In this document: piece after piece, positions 11,141 through 33,707 of the stretch
Layout: each line of letters opens with the position of its first letter
Numbering within the stretch: the stretch's first letter is position 1
Assembly (NCBI GenBank): GCA_963681505.1
Contig: OY811972.1
Span: 4,556,332 to 4,620,331, forward strand
Source of the DNA: Eunapius fragilis
Taxonomy: Eukaryota; Porifera; Demospongiae; Spongillida; Spongillidae
Reading direction: 5' to 3'
Length of the DNA stretch: 64,000 nt
The notes under the pieces: model-generated
Told to the model about the DNA's origin: nothing
What the model saw: only the letters and a program-made list of their open reading frames with translations
Databases searched by the model: none
Program-made: the position numbers and the translations under genes

Positions 11141-11613
11141 TAGTCTCGTACCCAGACCCAGATTCCCAACAGCTGCGGATGGATTACATCACCGCTACGT
11201 GGAAAGTGGGTATCATATCCATTGCACCAACCAGCTGCAGCTGCTTATGCATAGAGTATGTAGACACTGGGGCTCCATGAGCCATATCATTCATGGCTGC
11301 CTACTCCACTACCATGGTAATTGAGATCAGGAGCAACCTCTTATTAGGTATAAAGAATTGTACATGAGTGATAAAAAAAGTTGCTATACACTCAGATAAT
11401 TGTACATAACACGCGTAGTAATATCGTGCGGAAATGATAGCGCTTATTGATATCTAATTGTGCGAGGTTAGTTCTAAATTTAGATTGCCGTACATAAACT
11501 TTGAGGGACCCTCGGAACAAGTGCGTCGTTCTTATTTCCCAGACCCACTTTCCACGTAGCGGTGATGTAATCCACCCGCAGCTGTTGGGAATCTGGGTCT
11601 GGGGACGAGACTA
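11141..11613. mobile_element. 473-bp MITE with 9-bp TSD, termini like element B
   Basis: TIRs of about 75 bp start TAGTCTCGTACCCAGACC (left) and TAGTCTCGTCCCCAGACC (reverse complement of right). A 9-bp direct repeat TATCGGGCC flanks it exactly (11132-11140 and 11614-11622). The ends match the B termini (TAGCCTCGTCCCCAGGCC), and B also has a 9-bp duplication. No coding capacity. Confidence 0.9.
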
Positions 11614-12570
11614 TATCGGGCCTGAAGCGGGCAGCACACCCCCCCCCCCCCGTCCCCGCTTTTCGTGTCGGGCCTAAAGTGGAAAGCACCCCCCCCCCCC
11701 CCCCCCCCACCGCATTTAATTTCGTATCGCGGGTCTCAACCCTCCCTTTTGGAAAATCCTGCAAACCCATGTTGTTTTAGCGTATTCTGCCCTTTGCCCC
11801 TTCAGCACGCATTGCCTTTTCCCTTCTTTTCTGGGCGCCTGATTTGTGATGGTAGCTCATTCTTGCCGCTCGTTAAACAGAAAGTGTAAGCCAAGACGCT
11901 GATTGGTTACAATGATCTGGGCCCCGAAACTAATTAGCAACTAAGCCATTCATTATCGACGGGGCCTGAGGGGGCGTGCCTAGTGACTATTAAAGGGCGT
12001 GGCTCTAAGGGCCCGGGCCCCATTGAGGCCCGGGCCCGGGGATTTTGCCCCCCCTGCCCCCCCCTCTCATTGGGGCTGTTCTCGCATAGAGAATGTTTTT
12101 ATCACTTGTTGTATTCAATACTGCATGAGCATCACAGGCCAACATTTTGAATATCGCTCAATCATATCGTATGTCCTAGCTGGTCAAGCGTACCTCTATA
12201 CAGGGTGCATGTCTGGCATGTCCTAGCTGGTCAAGCGTACCTCTTACAGGCTACGATGCATGTATGAACATGCATGTTGCATTTGCATATATTCTCAACT
12301 AGAAGCGGTCCGTTTGTGTAAAATTACAACGCGCGGGATAATAAGAAGTGCCGATTGTACTACAGGACAGCCTGTTGAACAACGGGATGCAATGACACTT
12401 CAATAGCGGGACGTAACGTTGATTGCATCTGATTATGTAACCGCAATGTTGGGCATATACGTACGGAACAATTTGATTGGATTTGTCATCATAAAATTAC
12501 ACTGACTGGCCTGGATTTTTTCTAAATTATGGGAGAAGTTGTATAGTAGTCTTCGGTGGAATACATAATA

Positions 12571-12819
12571 TATATGGGACAGGGTCCAGCTAAATCACCC
12601 TTATGGTACTTCCCAGAACAAGCAAAAGAAAAGTAACGCTCGCATTGAAATGTATGGCTAATTATAAATTCAGTGCCCAATAACTTTGTGATGGATAGTC
12701 CGATTTAGGATGCGTAAGGACCATTTGACAGAAGCTCATGGGTGTTCAAAGAAAATCAAAAAATTTGAAAACTTGAAAACTAGCCAGAAGGGTGATTCTG
12801 CTGGACACTGTCCCATATA
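12571..12819. mobile_element. About 250-bp MITE, TA-type insertion
   Basis: The ends TATATGGGACAGGGTCCAGC and the reverse complement of the right end (TATATGGGACAGTGTCCAGC) are inverted repeats that continue into AATCACCCTT. The flank is TA-rich, so the duplication could be TA or longer. A second, partly degraded copy lies in the same orientation at 13805-14035. Confidence 0.8.
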
Positions 12820-12939
12820 ATTATAAATTATATAATTATAATTATAATTATAAAAAGCACAGATTTATAAAGTAAACAATAATAATTATATTAAGTTATC
12901 CATATAATTACAGAAGTATATATATGTTCAAGCTAAAGT

Positions 12940-13830
12940 TTACACACCAAGACCCCTAACTAGGATAGCTCGAGCAATGGACCTTGTCAAGGTGAGGTTC
13001 ATCTTGCTGTATAGGTCATGGGTGACCTTGCTCCTCGCATACCTTGAATGCATGGCTATTCGGCGGGCCAGTAGTGCAAATGTATTGACCGCCTCCTTCC
13101 CCCAATTACCATAAGTCTCAACTGCTAAGAGAAGACAACTCCAACCAAGCTCAGAGCACTTAGCATCGTTGCTCTGATGTTTGCGTGTTTCAGCTAACTC
13201 AGCAGCAAAACCAGAGCGAATACTTAACTGACCCAAAGTTTTTAGTATCAATGGAGATGTTACGGTGAAGTCAAATGCAGCTGGCTTTCCACCTAACCAA
13301 TTTTGCACTAATACATCGGCTGGTCGGGTGTGAGACATGTCAGGTGTAAGACCACTGCCTTCCTCCACCTTTACCCTTAAATGTGCTTGATGGCAAAGCT
13401 CAACGTAAACATCCCACAGATGGTTATGGCGGAGAACCACATCACCCCCTCGCCTACATGTAGCTGAATGGTGACCAAGTGGGTCCAAAGCTATGTCAGT
13501 GCAAAGAGGACATGAGAACCCTCTAGAGATATCCACACCCAACCACCACCTAATTGCTACACAAAACTCACTTGGGTCCAGGTGTAAACCTAACTCCATT
13601 GTATGTACCACAGTAAGCCATGAAGAAGCATGGGGCGCTGATAGAGAAAGAAGTCGAGCTTTATTGGCTACAGAGGAAGCATCCAAAAGAGACCTAAAGC
13701 ATTTGAGATCAATACAACTAGAAAGGTTTTTCTGGTGAACAGGTGATGACACAATGGAGTCAAGTGTGACTGTATCTTGTGGAGAGACTAGGGTATTATA
13801 ATTATAATTATATGGAACAGTGTCCATCAA
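12940..13830 (-). pseudogene. C-terminal portion of a retroelement-type protein (GHHxxTC / VETYG family)
   Basis: A 296-codon open frame ends at TAA 12942-12940. It contains CPLCTDIALDPLGHHSATC, then GGD and RHNHLWD, then RPADVLVQNWLGGKPAAFDF and KCSELGWSCLLLAVETYGNW. From memory this is a common C-terminal module of reverse-transcriptase-type proteins in sponges and other invertebrates: a Zn-binding knuckle followed by what may be a nuclease-like fold. No reverse transcriptase domain precedes it; the frame starts inside the flanking MITE, so the 5' part is missing. The family assignment is from memory, and the nuclease idea is inference. Confidence 0.6.
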
Positions 13831-14035
13831 AATCCCCCTTATGATACTTTATCAAATTTTCCAGGACAAGAAAAGTAACGCTCGCATTAAAATGTATGAA
13901 TTCATTGGCCAATAACTTTATAACGGATAGTCCAATTTATGACGCGTAAGGACCATTTGATAGAAGGTCTTCGGAGTTCACGGAAAATGAAAAAATTAGA
14001 AAACTTGAAAAACTATCCAGAAGGGTGATTATATA
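13805..14035. mobile_element. Second, degraded copy of the 12571 MITE
   Basis: Starts ATATGGAACAGTGTCCATC and follows the 12571 copy (AAAAGTAACGCTCGCATT and later blocks) to CCAGAAGGGTGATTATA. The right terminus is lost. With the first copy it brackets the 12940-13830 frame as direct repeats. Confidence 0.75.
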
Positions 14036-14069
14036 TTTTAAGTGCGTTGGTGGCAACGATCCCATGTAA

Positions 14070-14299
14070 GGGGGCGTCTCCAAACTATTTTGGAAAAGAT
14101 AACGTCATTGTGACGTTTCATTATTACCCCCCCCCCCATAACGTCATAGATATACAAGGTCGTGGAGTCCGGACACAATTTTTTTGTTCAGTACATCTGA
14201 AAACGACACGAGCCTGACCCCCTGACCCCCCCCCCCCCCCCCCCCCCCCCCATCGTCAAGATGACGTTATCTTTTCCAAAATAGTTCGGAGACGCCCCC
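14070..14299. mobile_element. 230-bp Harbinger-type MITE, TSD TAA
   Basis: TIRs GGGGGCGTCTCCAAACTA and GGGGGCGTCTCCGAACTA continue for about 40 bp. TAA flanks both ends (14067-14069, 14300-14302). A 3-bp TWA duplication and G-rich ends fit PIF/Harbinger MITEs. The interior has C runs. Confidence 0.85.
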
Positions 14300-14643
14300 T
14301 AACATTATGATCAGTATTATATTATAATAATGGACACTTTCCGACAAAATTGCGTCTCGTTTGAATATATTATTAAAATGCTACACATGGCGGCCTGCAA
14401 CAAGTCCAACGACAAACAACAATTGCTTATATTTAATCACATGCAGTACCGCATGCTACGCTGGGTTTTAGGCCGCGCATCCGAATTGCATACGGTCATA
14501 TTTATAGTCCAGGGGCGGAATTTTTGGAATGGGGGGTGGGGTCCAATATGAATAATTAATACCAGGGGATGTACCCCTCCCCGGAAGCTCATGGAGGGAG
14601 ACAATGGTTTCCCGTTCGCTTGTAGAATTCAACGCCATCGCAT

Positions 14644-14674
<31 letters not shown>

Positions 14675-14929
14675 CCAATGCTTCCGCTATACAATCACCT
14701 GATGTATTTCCACTACAAAGCTGTTGCTGTTTATTGGGCTAATTTGCTTCATACAAAAAAAAGTCAAGATTGCATTTTACCGGCTTCATACTACAACATT
14801 GTCGCATTACTGACGTGGTCTGCGCCAGTTTAATCAGCTAGCTGCCATAGTATACTCAGCTAGCTGCCATAGTATACTCCCGTGTACAAGCGACAATAGT
14901 CTCAATAACAACTGGCGCGCAAGCTACAG

Positions 14930-15095
14930 GCAGAGCCAATTAAGGGTGCTCTTGAGTTACACCTCCAGAGCCAAGGGTGCTCTGGAGTTACACCTCCAGA
15001 GCCAAGGGTGCTCTTGAATTACACCTCCAGAGCCAAGGGTGCTGTTGAGTTACACCTCCAGAGCCAAGGGTGCTCTGGAGTTACACCTCCAATCA
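14930..15095. repeat. 31-bp tandem repeat, about 5 copies
   Basis: Unit core AAGGGTGCTCTGGAGTTACA, with near-palindromic ACCTCCAGAG at the joins. Confidence 0.9.
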
Positions 15096-15429
15096 GTCTG
15101 CATGCGGTACCCATGTAGACCTAATTTCGAATATAGATTTAATTATAGTCATTTGCATTTGCACAATTTCCGGAGCTTGCTAAATCATTCGGCTATATTG
15201 ACCTTGTCAATTATAGTTGGCATGCAACTATGGGTTGATGATAACCTCAGCCTATACAAGTTTTATTCCGTGTTAATAACATGTCACTGAGTGTCTGAGC
15301 AAATTTAGCTGCTATTTTGTAATTGACCACTTTTAAAAAAATTATTTAATTTTAACCCTCAAGGCAATTCCACCCTAAATTCCATTTGTGGCAGGTTAAG
15401 TCTCGATCCTCTTAGTTCGAGCCAATACT

Positions 15430-16420
15430 CATGCTTTCATCGCACGGTCCAAATCAGAAGCCATGGCAATGTAGCTGCTTGAGGGATAGGGTCTAGTTTT
15501 TTGCATCGTCGTTTTTATGTAGAGACTTAACATGCAATAAGTAGAATTCAGCATGGTGGCCTTAGTGAAATTGCCTCGTGCCCTTAGACATACTGCAAGT
15601 TGTGAAAAAAAAAAACTGGCATGCTGTTCGTCCCCATGCTCCAAATGTCTTCAACACTAGTTAGTGGAACACACTTCCAACCCAGTTCGGAGCAGACAGG
15701 ATCATTAAACGTGTGGTTTCTCTCCTCTGTCCGCCTAGCTGCAGCACCTGCAACCACACCCGCTTTGGACACGATGCTTGATTGAAGCTGAGAAGTAATT
15801 ATTTATTTTCAATTGGTCATATTTCAATAATAATACAACACATACATCAAAGTCTATTATGACAAACAACAAATAAAAGCTAATAGTCAGGGACAAAACA
15901 TCTGGAGGGTGTTGGCTCTAACTAGGTCAAGGTTCAGCCAGCCATATTAGGTTAGCTAGGATCACAGCCTTGGCCCTGTTGGAAACACTTGCAATTAAAG
16001 CGAGAGGCCAGAAGTGAAAAATGACTCCATTAATTGTTTCTGTCCCTCAAGCACCATGCGCCATGCTTCAACCACCATGGGAACGCATACCCCGCCCTAG
16101 CTCCTTGCATTTGCCGTCATTTTCTCTGCTCTCTCGCTCTGGCTGCCTGACCTGCTGCTACCCCACTTCAAGTTAACCATTGGAATTAGGCGTTGATGTC
16201 ACAGGCATGTAGGCCGAAGGACCCATAGACCAGTACATGCAAGGATGTCTGCCGGCTGGGCCAGGGTCATGGGTGAGGTTACTTCCTGCCTCCACCTTAA
16301 CATTCAGATGGGCCCTGCGATAGGTCTCAGCAAGTGTGCCCCTCAGTTTGTCGTGGCGGGTTGCTACACCTCCACCACACTTGCAGGTGAGCGCATGCAT
16401 GGTGGCCAAGGGGATCGATC
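15430..16420 (-). pseudogene. Degenerate copy of the GHHxxTC / VETYG retroelement protein
   Basis: Fragments on the minus strand in different frames still match the 12940-13830 family: a CGGGVATRHDKL segment near 16340-16390 (compare GGD...RHNHLWD), HLNVKVEAGSNLTHD near 16270-16310, and NDPVCSELGWKCVPL near 15670-15700. Frameshifts and stops separate them, so this is a relic. Confidence 0.6.
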
Positions 16421-16730
16421 AAGCACTCTCCCAGGACACAGGGGACAAATTGTGCCACCTGAGGTGTCTAGGCCCAACCAACACTTGATGCTCTGAGGGC
16501 TGGAGATGAAGGGGATGCAGACACCCAAGATGAAGCCATAATAATAATAATATCAACGTTCTATTATTGTGCCCATATCATCTTGTAGTGTCCAAGTTAA
16601 ACTGGATTTCATTCCAACATCCAATGGGTCTCCAATCTCACTGAGCTGATGCATGTATTCATTGGATAGGAGACAATATTTGCTGCTTTTGACCTTACTG
16701 TGTCATTATCCCTACCCTCCCCTCTCCATC

Positions 16731-16915
16731 CCCACCCCCTCCCCTCCCCTCCCCTCCCCTCCCCTCCCCTCCCCTCCCCTCCCCTCCCCTCCCCTCCCCT
16801 CCCCTCCCCTCCCCTCCCCTCCCCTCCCTCCCCTCCCCTCCCCTCCCCTCCCCTCCCCTCCCCTCCCCTTCCCTCCCCTCCCCTCCCCCTCCCCCTCCCC
16901 ACCCCCTCCCCTCTC
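16731..16915. repeat. (CCCCT)n satellite
   Basis: About 35 copies of CCCCT with minor slips, followed by G runs (16983-17010). Open frames in it are artefacts. Confidence 0.95.
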
Positions 16916-17099
16916 TGCTGCATCATTGAGTCAGGCTAGCACCACATCAGGCCCCACAGCACAAGCACTCCACTGCCATGGAAGGGGGGGGGGGGGTAGG
17001 GGGGGGGGGGAACACATACCCATCCCAGCTCAGCAAGAGCAATACTGCCACGAAACCTTGATACCTAAAGTTCAAATTTTAATAATATAATTGTAATTA

Positions 17100-17767
17100 T
17101 ATACATAAAGGTACAAGAGAATACATGTACACGAATGCACACACAGGATCATTATTTTTTTAAATTAATACACCCACAAATAAAGTCAAGTCACGAGGGC
17201 AGCTCTGCTGACCAAGGTGATGTAAAGTTACTTTTAGATGTTTAAAGATATAATGAGTTTGGACTGATCACTGTTTTCGATTTTCATTGCAGCCGGCTCA
17301 ATTATATAATGAATATAACACCCCCCCTCCCCCCCCCCCCCCCCCCCCCCCCCGCCGGGACGTTTGTTGATCGCTGCATGCACGCACCTGCAGGTGCTGG
17401 ACGCAATCTTAGCCGCTACTTGGCAGCGTTGCAGATGTTCCATTGTCCCACACACAATCCGTCCATTGCACCACGCGTCTAAATAAATCTAGTTTCATTA
17501 TTTAATCAACCGTCGCTCGGGGTCCATCCTGACGCGCAAGGCGCGGGGCGCGGTGCTTGTAGTCACATATGTCTCTTTCAAATTCAATTACAGATGAATT
17601 ATAGTTTTCAAATGCATGAAATTTTTTGTTAATTAGTCAAAAGGATTTCCCAAAGCATAACTGAATCGCCAATCTTTATAGACGCATACTAGAATTAATA
17701 CTTCCATCCACCTACTGTCGTAACATGTAACACCCCTCAGCAGTTAACAATACACATGCACTTGATA

Positions 17768-17840
<73 letters not shown>

Positions 17841-18073
17841 TACACGCCTAGATCATAGATACACTATTTTATCTATACGCCTATAGATTCAACATGATAT
17901 ACCCCGTTACTATTTAATATCACACTAGATCAGTCTAGTAAGTTGTAATAAAACTGACCGCACATATTAATTGCATTCCTGACTGATGATGTGTGCATGT
18001 CTGGTTGCTATTGTTAATTGATTGTTACAATAGTAACCCAACGTATAACTATTAAGCAGTTAGTGTAACCGAC
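17100..18073. other. Intergenic: no gene, one (CA)n tract
   Basis: AT-rich sequence upstream of the ABCG-fusion gene. It contains a C run (17322-17353) and a (CA)n tract (17770-17834). I see no exon or clear core promoter element. Confidence 0.5.
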
Positions 18074-18091
18074 ATGTTCCAGCTTAGCTAG
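18074..18091 (+). promoter_or_regulatory. Upstream ORF of five codons
   Basis: ATG TTC CAG CTT AGC TAG ends 3 nt before the main ATG at 18095. The main start has A at -3 and G at +4. Such a uORF would be expected to lower or condition translation if it lies in the 5' UTR; the transcript start is unknown. Confidence 0.4.
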
Positions 18092-18094
18092 AGA

Positions 18095-30536
<12,442 letters not shown>

Positions 30537-30562
30537 CGTGTGTTACAAAAATATATGCCTCC

Positions 30563-30599
<37 letters not shown>

Positions 30600-30675
30600 G
30601 TTCTGATTTTGTGGTGTCTCATGTGTATGAAATGTTGTTGCCCATTTTTAAAAATCAAATGTCTGGAAAGTGGTT

Positions 30676-30681
30676 ATTAAA
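30676..30681 (+). promoter_or_regulatory. Candidate poly(A) signal ATTAAA
   Basis: ATTAAA 140 nt after the fusion-gene stop; an AATAAA at 30879-30884 is an alternative. The choice needs 3'-end reads. Confidence 0.4.
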
Positions 30682-31139
30682 AATGGAGACACATGTACAT
30701 GTGGGTAGACAACACCTGGAGTGTGGTTATTAATAAGCCAGGTTGTGTTAGGGTAATTAACATTAATGAGAAGTCTGTAACATTGTGATGCTTTACACAG
30801 CACAGTAGTTACACAGGAACAGTGGAAAGTAACAGCCAGCCACTTACAGCCACTCATTGCACATGTTTGGGGTACCGTAATAAAAGCGTTGATGTCAACG
30901 CAGTAGTGATGCTGCAGATCACGTGTGTTAAACATTAAATTGTATAAACTTTTCAAAAAGAATACACCCTGGTTTATGCACTATATTATCACCTTGTAAT
31001 TAACACCTCAATTATGCTCCAAAATGCTATGAATATGATATCCTTTTTATAGTGATTTAAACCTCAGGCAAAGGATCCATATGCCAGCATGAAAGTGAAG
31101 TTGTGCTAGAACTAAACAGGTTACCATCATCCTCATCAT

Positions 31140-31440
31140 AAGGTGTACCAAATGGTGGTCACTCGACCCTCACTAGAGGCACTCAACTCGATATAAGGTG
31201 TACCAATGATAGTCACCTGACCCTCACCAGAGGCACTCAACACGATAAGGTGTACCAATGATAGTCACCTGACCCTCACCAGAGGCGCTCAACACGATAA
31301 GGTGTACCAATGATAGTCACCAAAGGTGCTCTACACCATAAGGTGAACCCAATGATAGTCACCTGAGGTGCTCTATACCATAAGGCGTAGTCACCTGACC
31401 CTCACCAGAGGTGCTCTATACCATAAGGTGGACTGAAATT
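31140..31440. repeat. Minisatellite of about 54 bp between the convergent genes
   Basis: Five or six diverged units containing AAGGTGTACCAATGATAGTC and CACCTGACCCTCACCAGAGG. It occupies the intergenic space between the stop codons at 30536 and 31905; nothing else is recognised there. Confidence 0.85.
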
Positions 31441-31904
31441 AAGGTCACCTGACCCTCATCTGAAGGTATACCACCACTGGGTAGGTGTGCTCTGTTGCCA
31501 CAGTAGTGTTCGAAAGGCTCTCCCAGCAAACGTAAACATGTTTGGTACTGGGCTGATGCCATGGTTACCTCAATGTGGTGTTGTATTGCAATTTTCCAAC
31601 CCACAACTGTTGACATCTAAAGGTTATGTGTTTGCACATTTTAAGCTGGACATGCCCATGCATAGTATAAATTACACCAATGAGAAATGGTTCTAACCTA
31701 GAAGTGATTAACAGTATCTCACAAGTGTTAATATGGAGTGTGTCTATCTGTCGACAAGGCAACGGAAATAAGACAAAATCAAAATATTTTGGAACACAAA
31801 AATGACGCTAACGTCACGAAATAACACTAGAAAATATAACCAACCAACCAACCAACCGAGTGTGTTTACAAAGCAGTGTGCATTTACACAGTGTGTGTCT
31901 GACA

Positions 31905-32275
31905 TCATACACTGCTTGGGTCAACGTCACACCAGTCTTCCGGCATTTCCCCGCCGCTAGCACGACCATCAGAGGCTTGAAAGCGTACACTATCGGGAGC
32001 CAAGGGGTTGAGGACAATCTCTTCCTTTGGGGGGTTTTTGGTCGAGTTCCCGCGTTGTTCAAGATGGTGGTGGGCCTCCTGATGGGCGTGGTCATTTGGT
32101 GGGCTCCTTGTGAATATGTATTGCTTAAAGGTTTCCCTCTCCAATGTCCAGTTGCACAGGTCTGCACTGAAGGGAATCTTGTTCAACAGCAAGTCTCTTA
32201 TCTGAAGATGTAGAGGTTGTGAATGTGAGCACGCTTGAAAAATTTGGTTTACATTTGATACGGCCATCAGTTCAA

Positions 32276-32320
<45 letters not shown>

Positions 32321-33707
32321 CACATACCTGCTTCAGGCCAGCCACAGAGACCTGTAAGTTCTGTTCAGCCTCCTTGTTAAGGCCAGTGAGTCTGGTCACC
32401 TCGTCCTGCAGGACTGACACAATGGTGTCCATTTTCTGACCACAGTAGTCACACTTGGCCTCCAGACTGTCCTCACTGTCTGAAGGAATAAGTCCACCAT
32501 CCGCGTGAAGTTTGCCCTGGGGACCAGGAGGGAGCACAGGTAAGAGGACTGGAGACCAGGAGTGAGAATAGGTAAGAGGACTGGGGACTAGGAGGGTGGA
32601 TGAATACGAGGTCTGGGGACAAGGGGGGAGTATAGATAAGAGGTCTGGGAACCAGGATAGCGCATGGATATGAGGTCTGGGGGCCAGGAGGGTGAGGTCA
32701 GAACATGCACAGGCATGGGAACTACTGGATCTCCTTACCAACACCACTGGTATGCCTTGGGTTTTGGGTAGTGCAGGAGGCACACAGAGGGCAGGTTATG
32801 TGGGCCCACACTGGTGCACACACACACACACGCACCCAGAGAGGGGAGGACATGGGTCACATGTAATATAGTGTTACCTTAAGATGTGAGGTCATCTCAT
32901 GTGTGGGCAGGACAGGGGTGTGGTCAGCCTTGGGCCTCACCAGTGCTGCCTTAATCGGCTGCATCAGCCCCACCCCCTAGAAAGGGTGAGGGGAGGAGGG
33001 AAGAAGAGGGGAGGAGGGAAGGAGAGGGGAGGAGGGAAGGAGAGGGGAGGAGGGAAGGAGAGGGGAGGAGGGAAGGAGAGGGGAGGAGGGAAGGAGAGGG
33101 GAGGAGGGAAGGAGAGGGGAGGAGGGAAGGAGAGGGGAGGAGGAAAGGAGAGGGGAGGAGGGAAGGAGAGGGGAGGAGGGAAGGAGAGGGGAGGAGGGAA
33201 GGCGTGGTCATAACTTGTCCTTCATGTGGTCACTTCTCATGTGTATCATAAAGGGGTGTGGTTAAGAACATCTAGTTAATAAGCCTCTGTAGTGACAATT
33301 TCTCAACACGTCCCTATGACATGCAGAGGGTTAAGACAGTACAAAAATGAGCTCCCAGCTGTGTGGCCCCACAGATCACATTGGGACATGAGCCCACTTC
33401 AACCCTGTGTACGACGTCCGTGTGTGTCCTCCATGCTGGTCAATCGTCGCGGCTGTCCACCCACCAATTACAGGATGTGGACGGTACTATGCCCCTCCCA
33501 TCACGTAGCCCCTCCCATCACGTGGCTCCTCCCATCACGTGGCCCCTCTTGTCACACCTGCCCACTCACTGCCTTGTTTCCTTTCGTGGTTACAGGTGCA
33601 ATAACTTCCTGAGCAGGTGGAGAGATGGGAGGGGTGGAGAGTGTGGGTGTGGCTGCATTGTACCCAACAGGAGCGTCCAAAGTACGGTCAAATAACATCA
33701 TTGGAAC
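31905..33707 (-). CDS. TBC1D5: TBC1D5 exons 12-15: disordered region, coil and C-terminal LIR candidate
   Basis: Exon 12 (VPMMLFDRTLDAPVGY then Pro/Thr-rich) and exon 13 are called from splice sites and phase (all phase 0), with weak similarity only. Exon 14 is clearly TBC1D5: SEDSLEAKCDYCGQKMD and NLQVSVAGLKQ match EEELEAQ...CKYCAKVMD and ILVSLAGLKQ. The tail ends EDWCDVDPSSV; WCDV after acidic residues fits the LC3-interacting W-x-x-V pattern, in the same place as the human C-terminal LIR. Confidence 0.8.
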
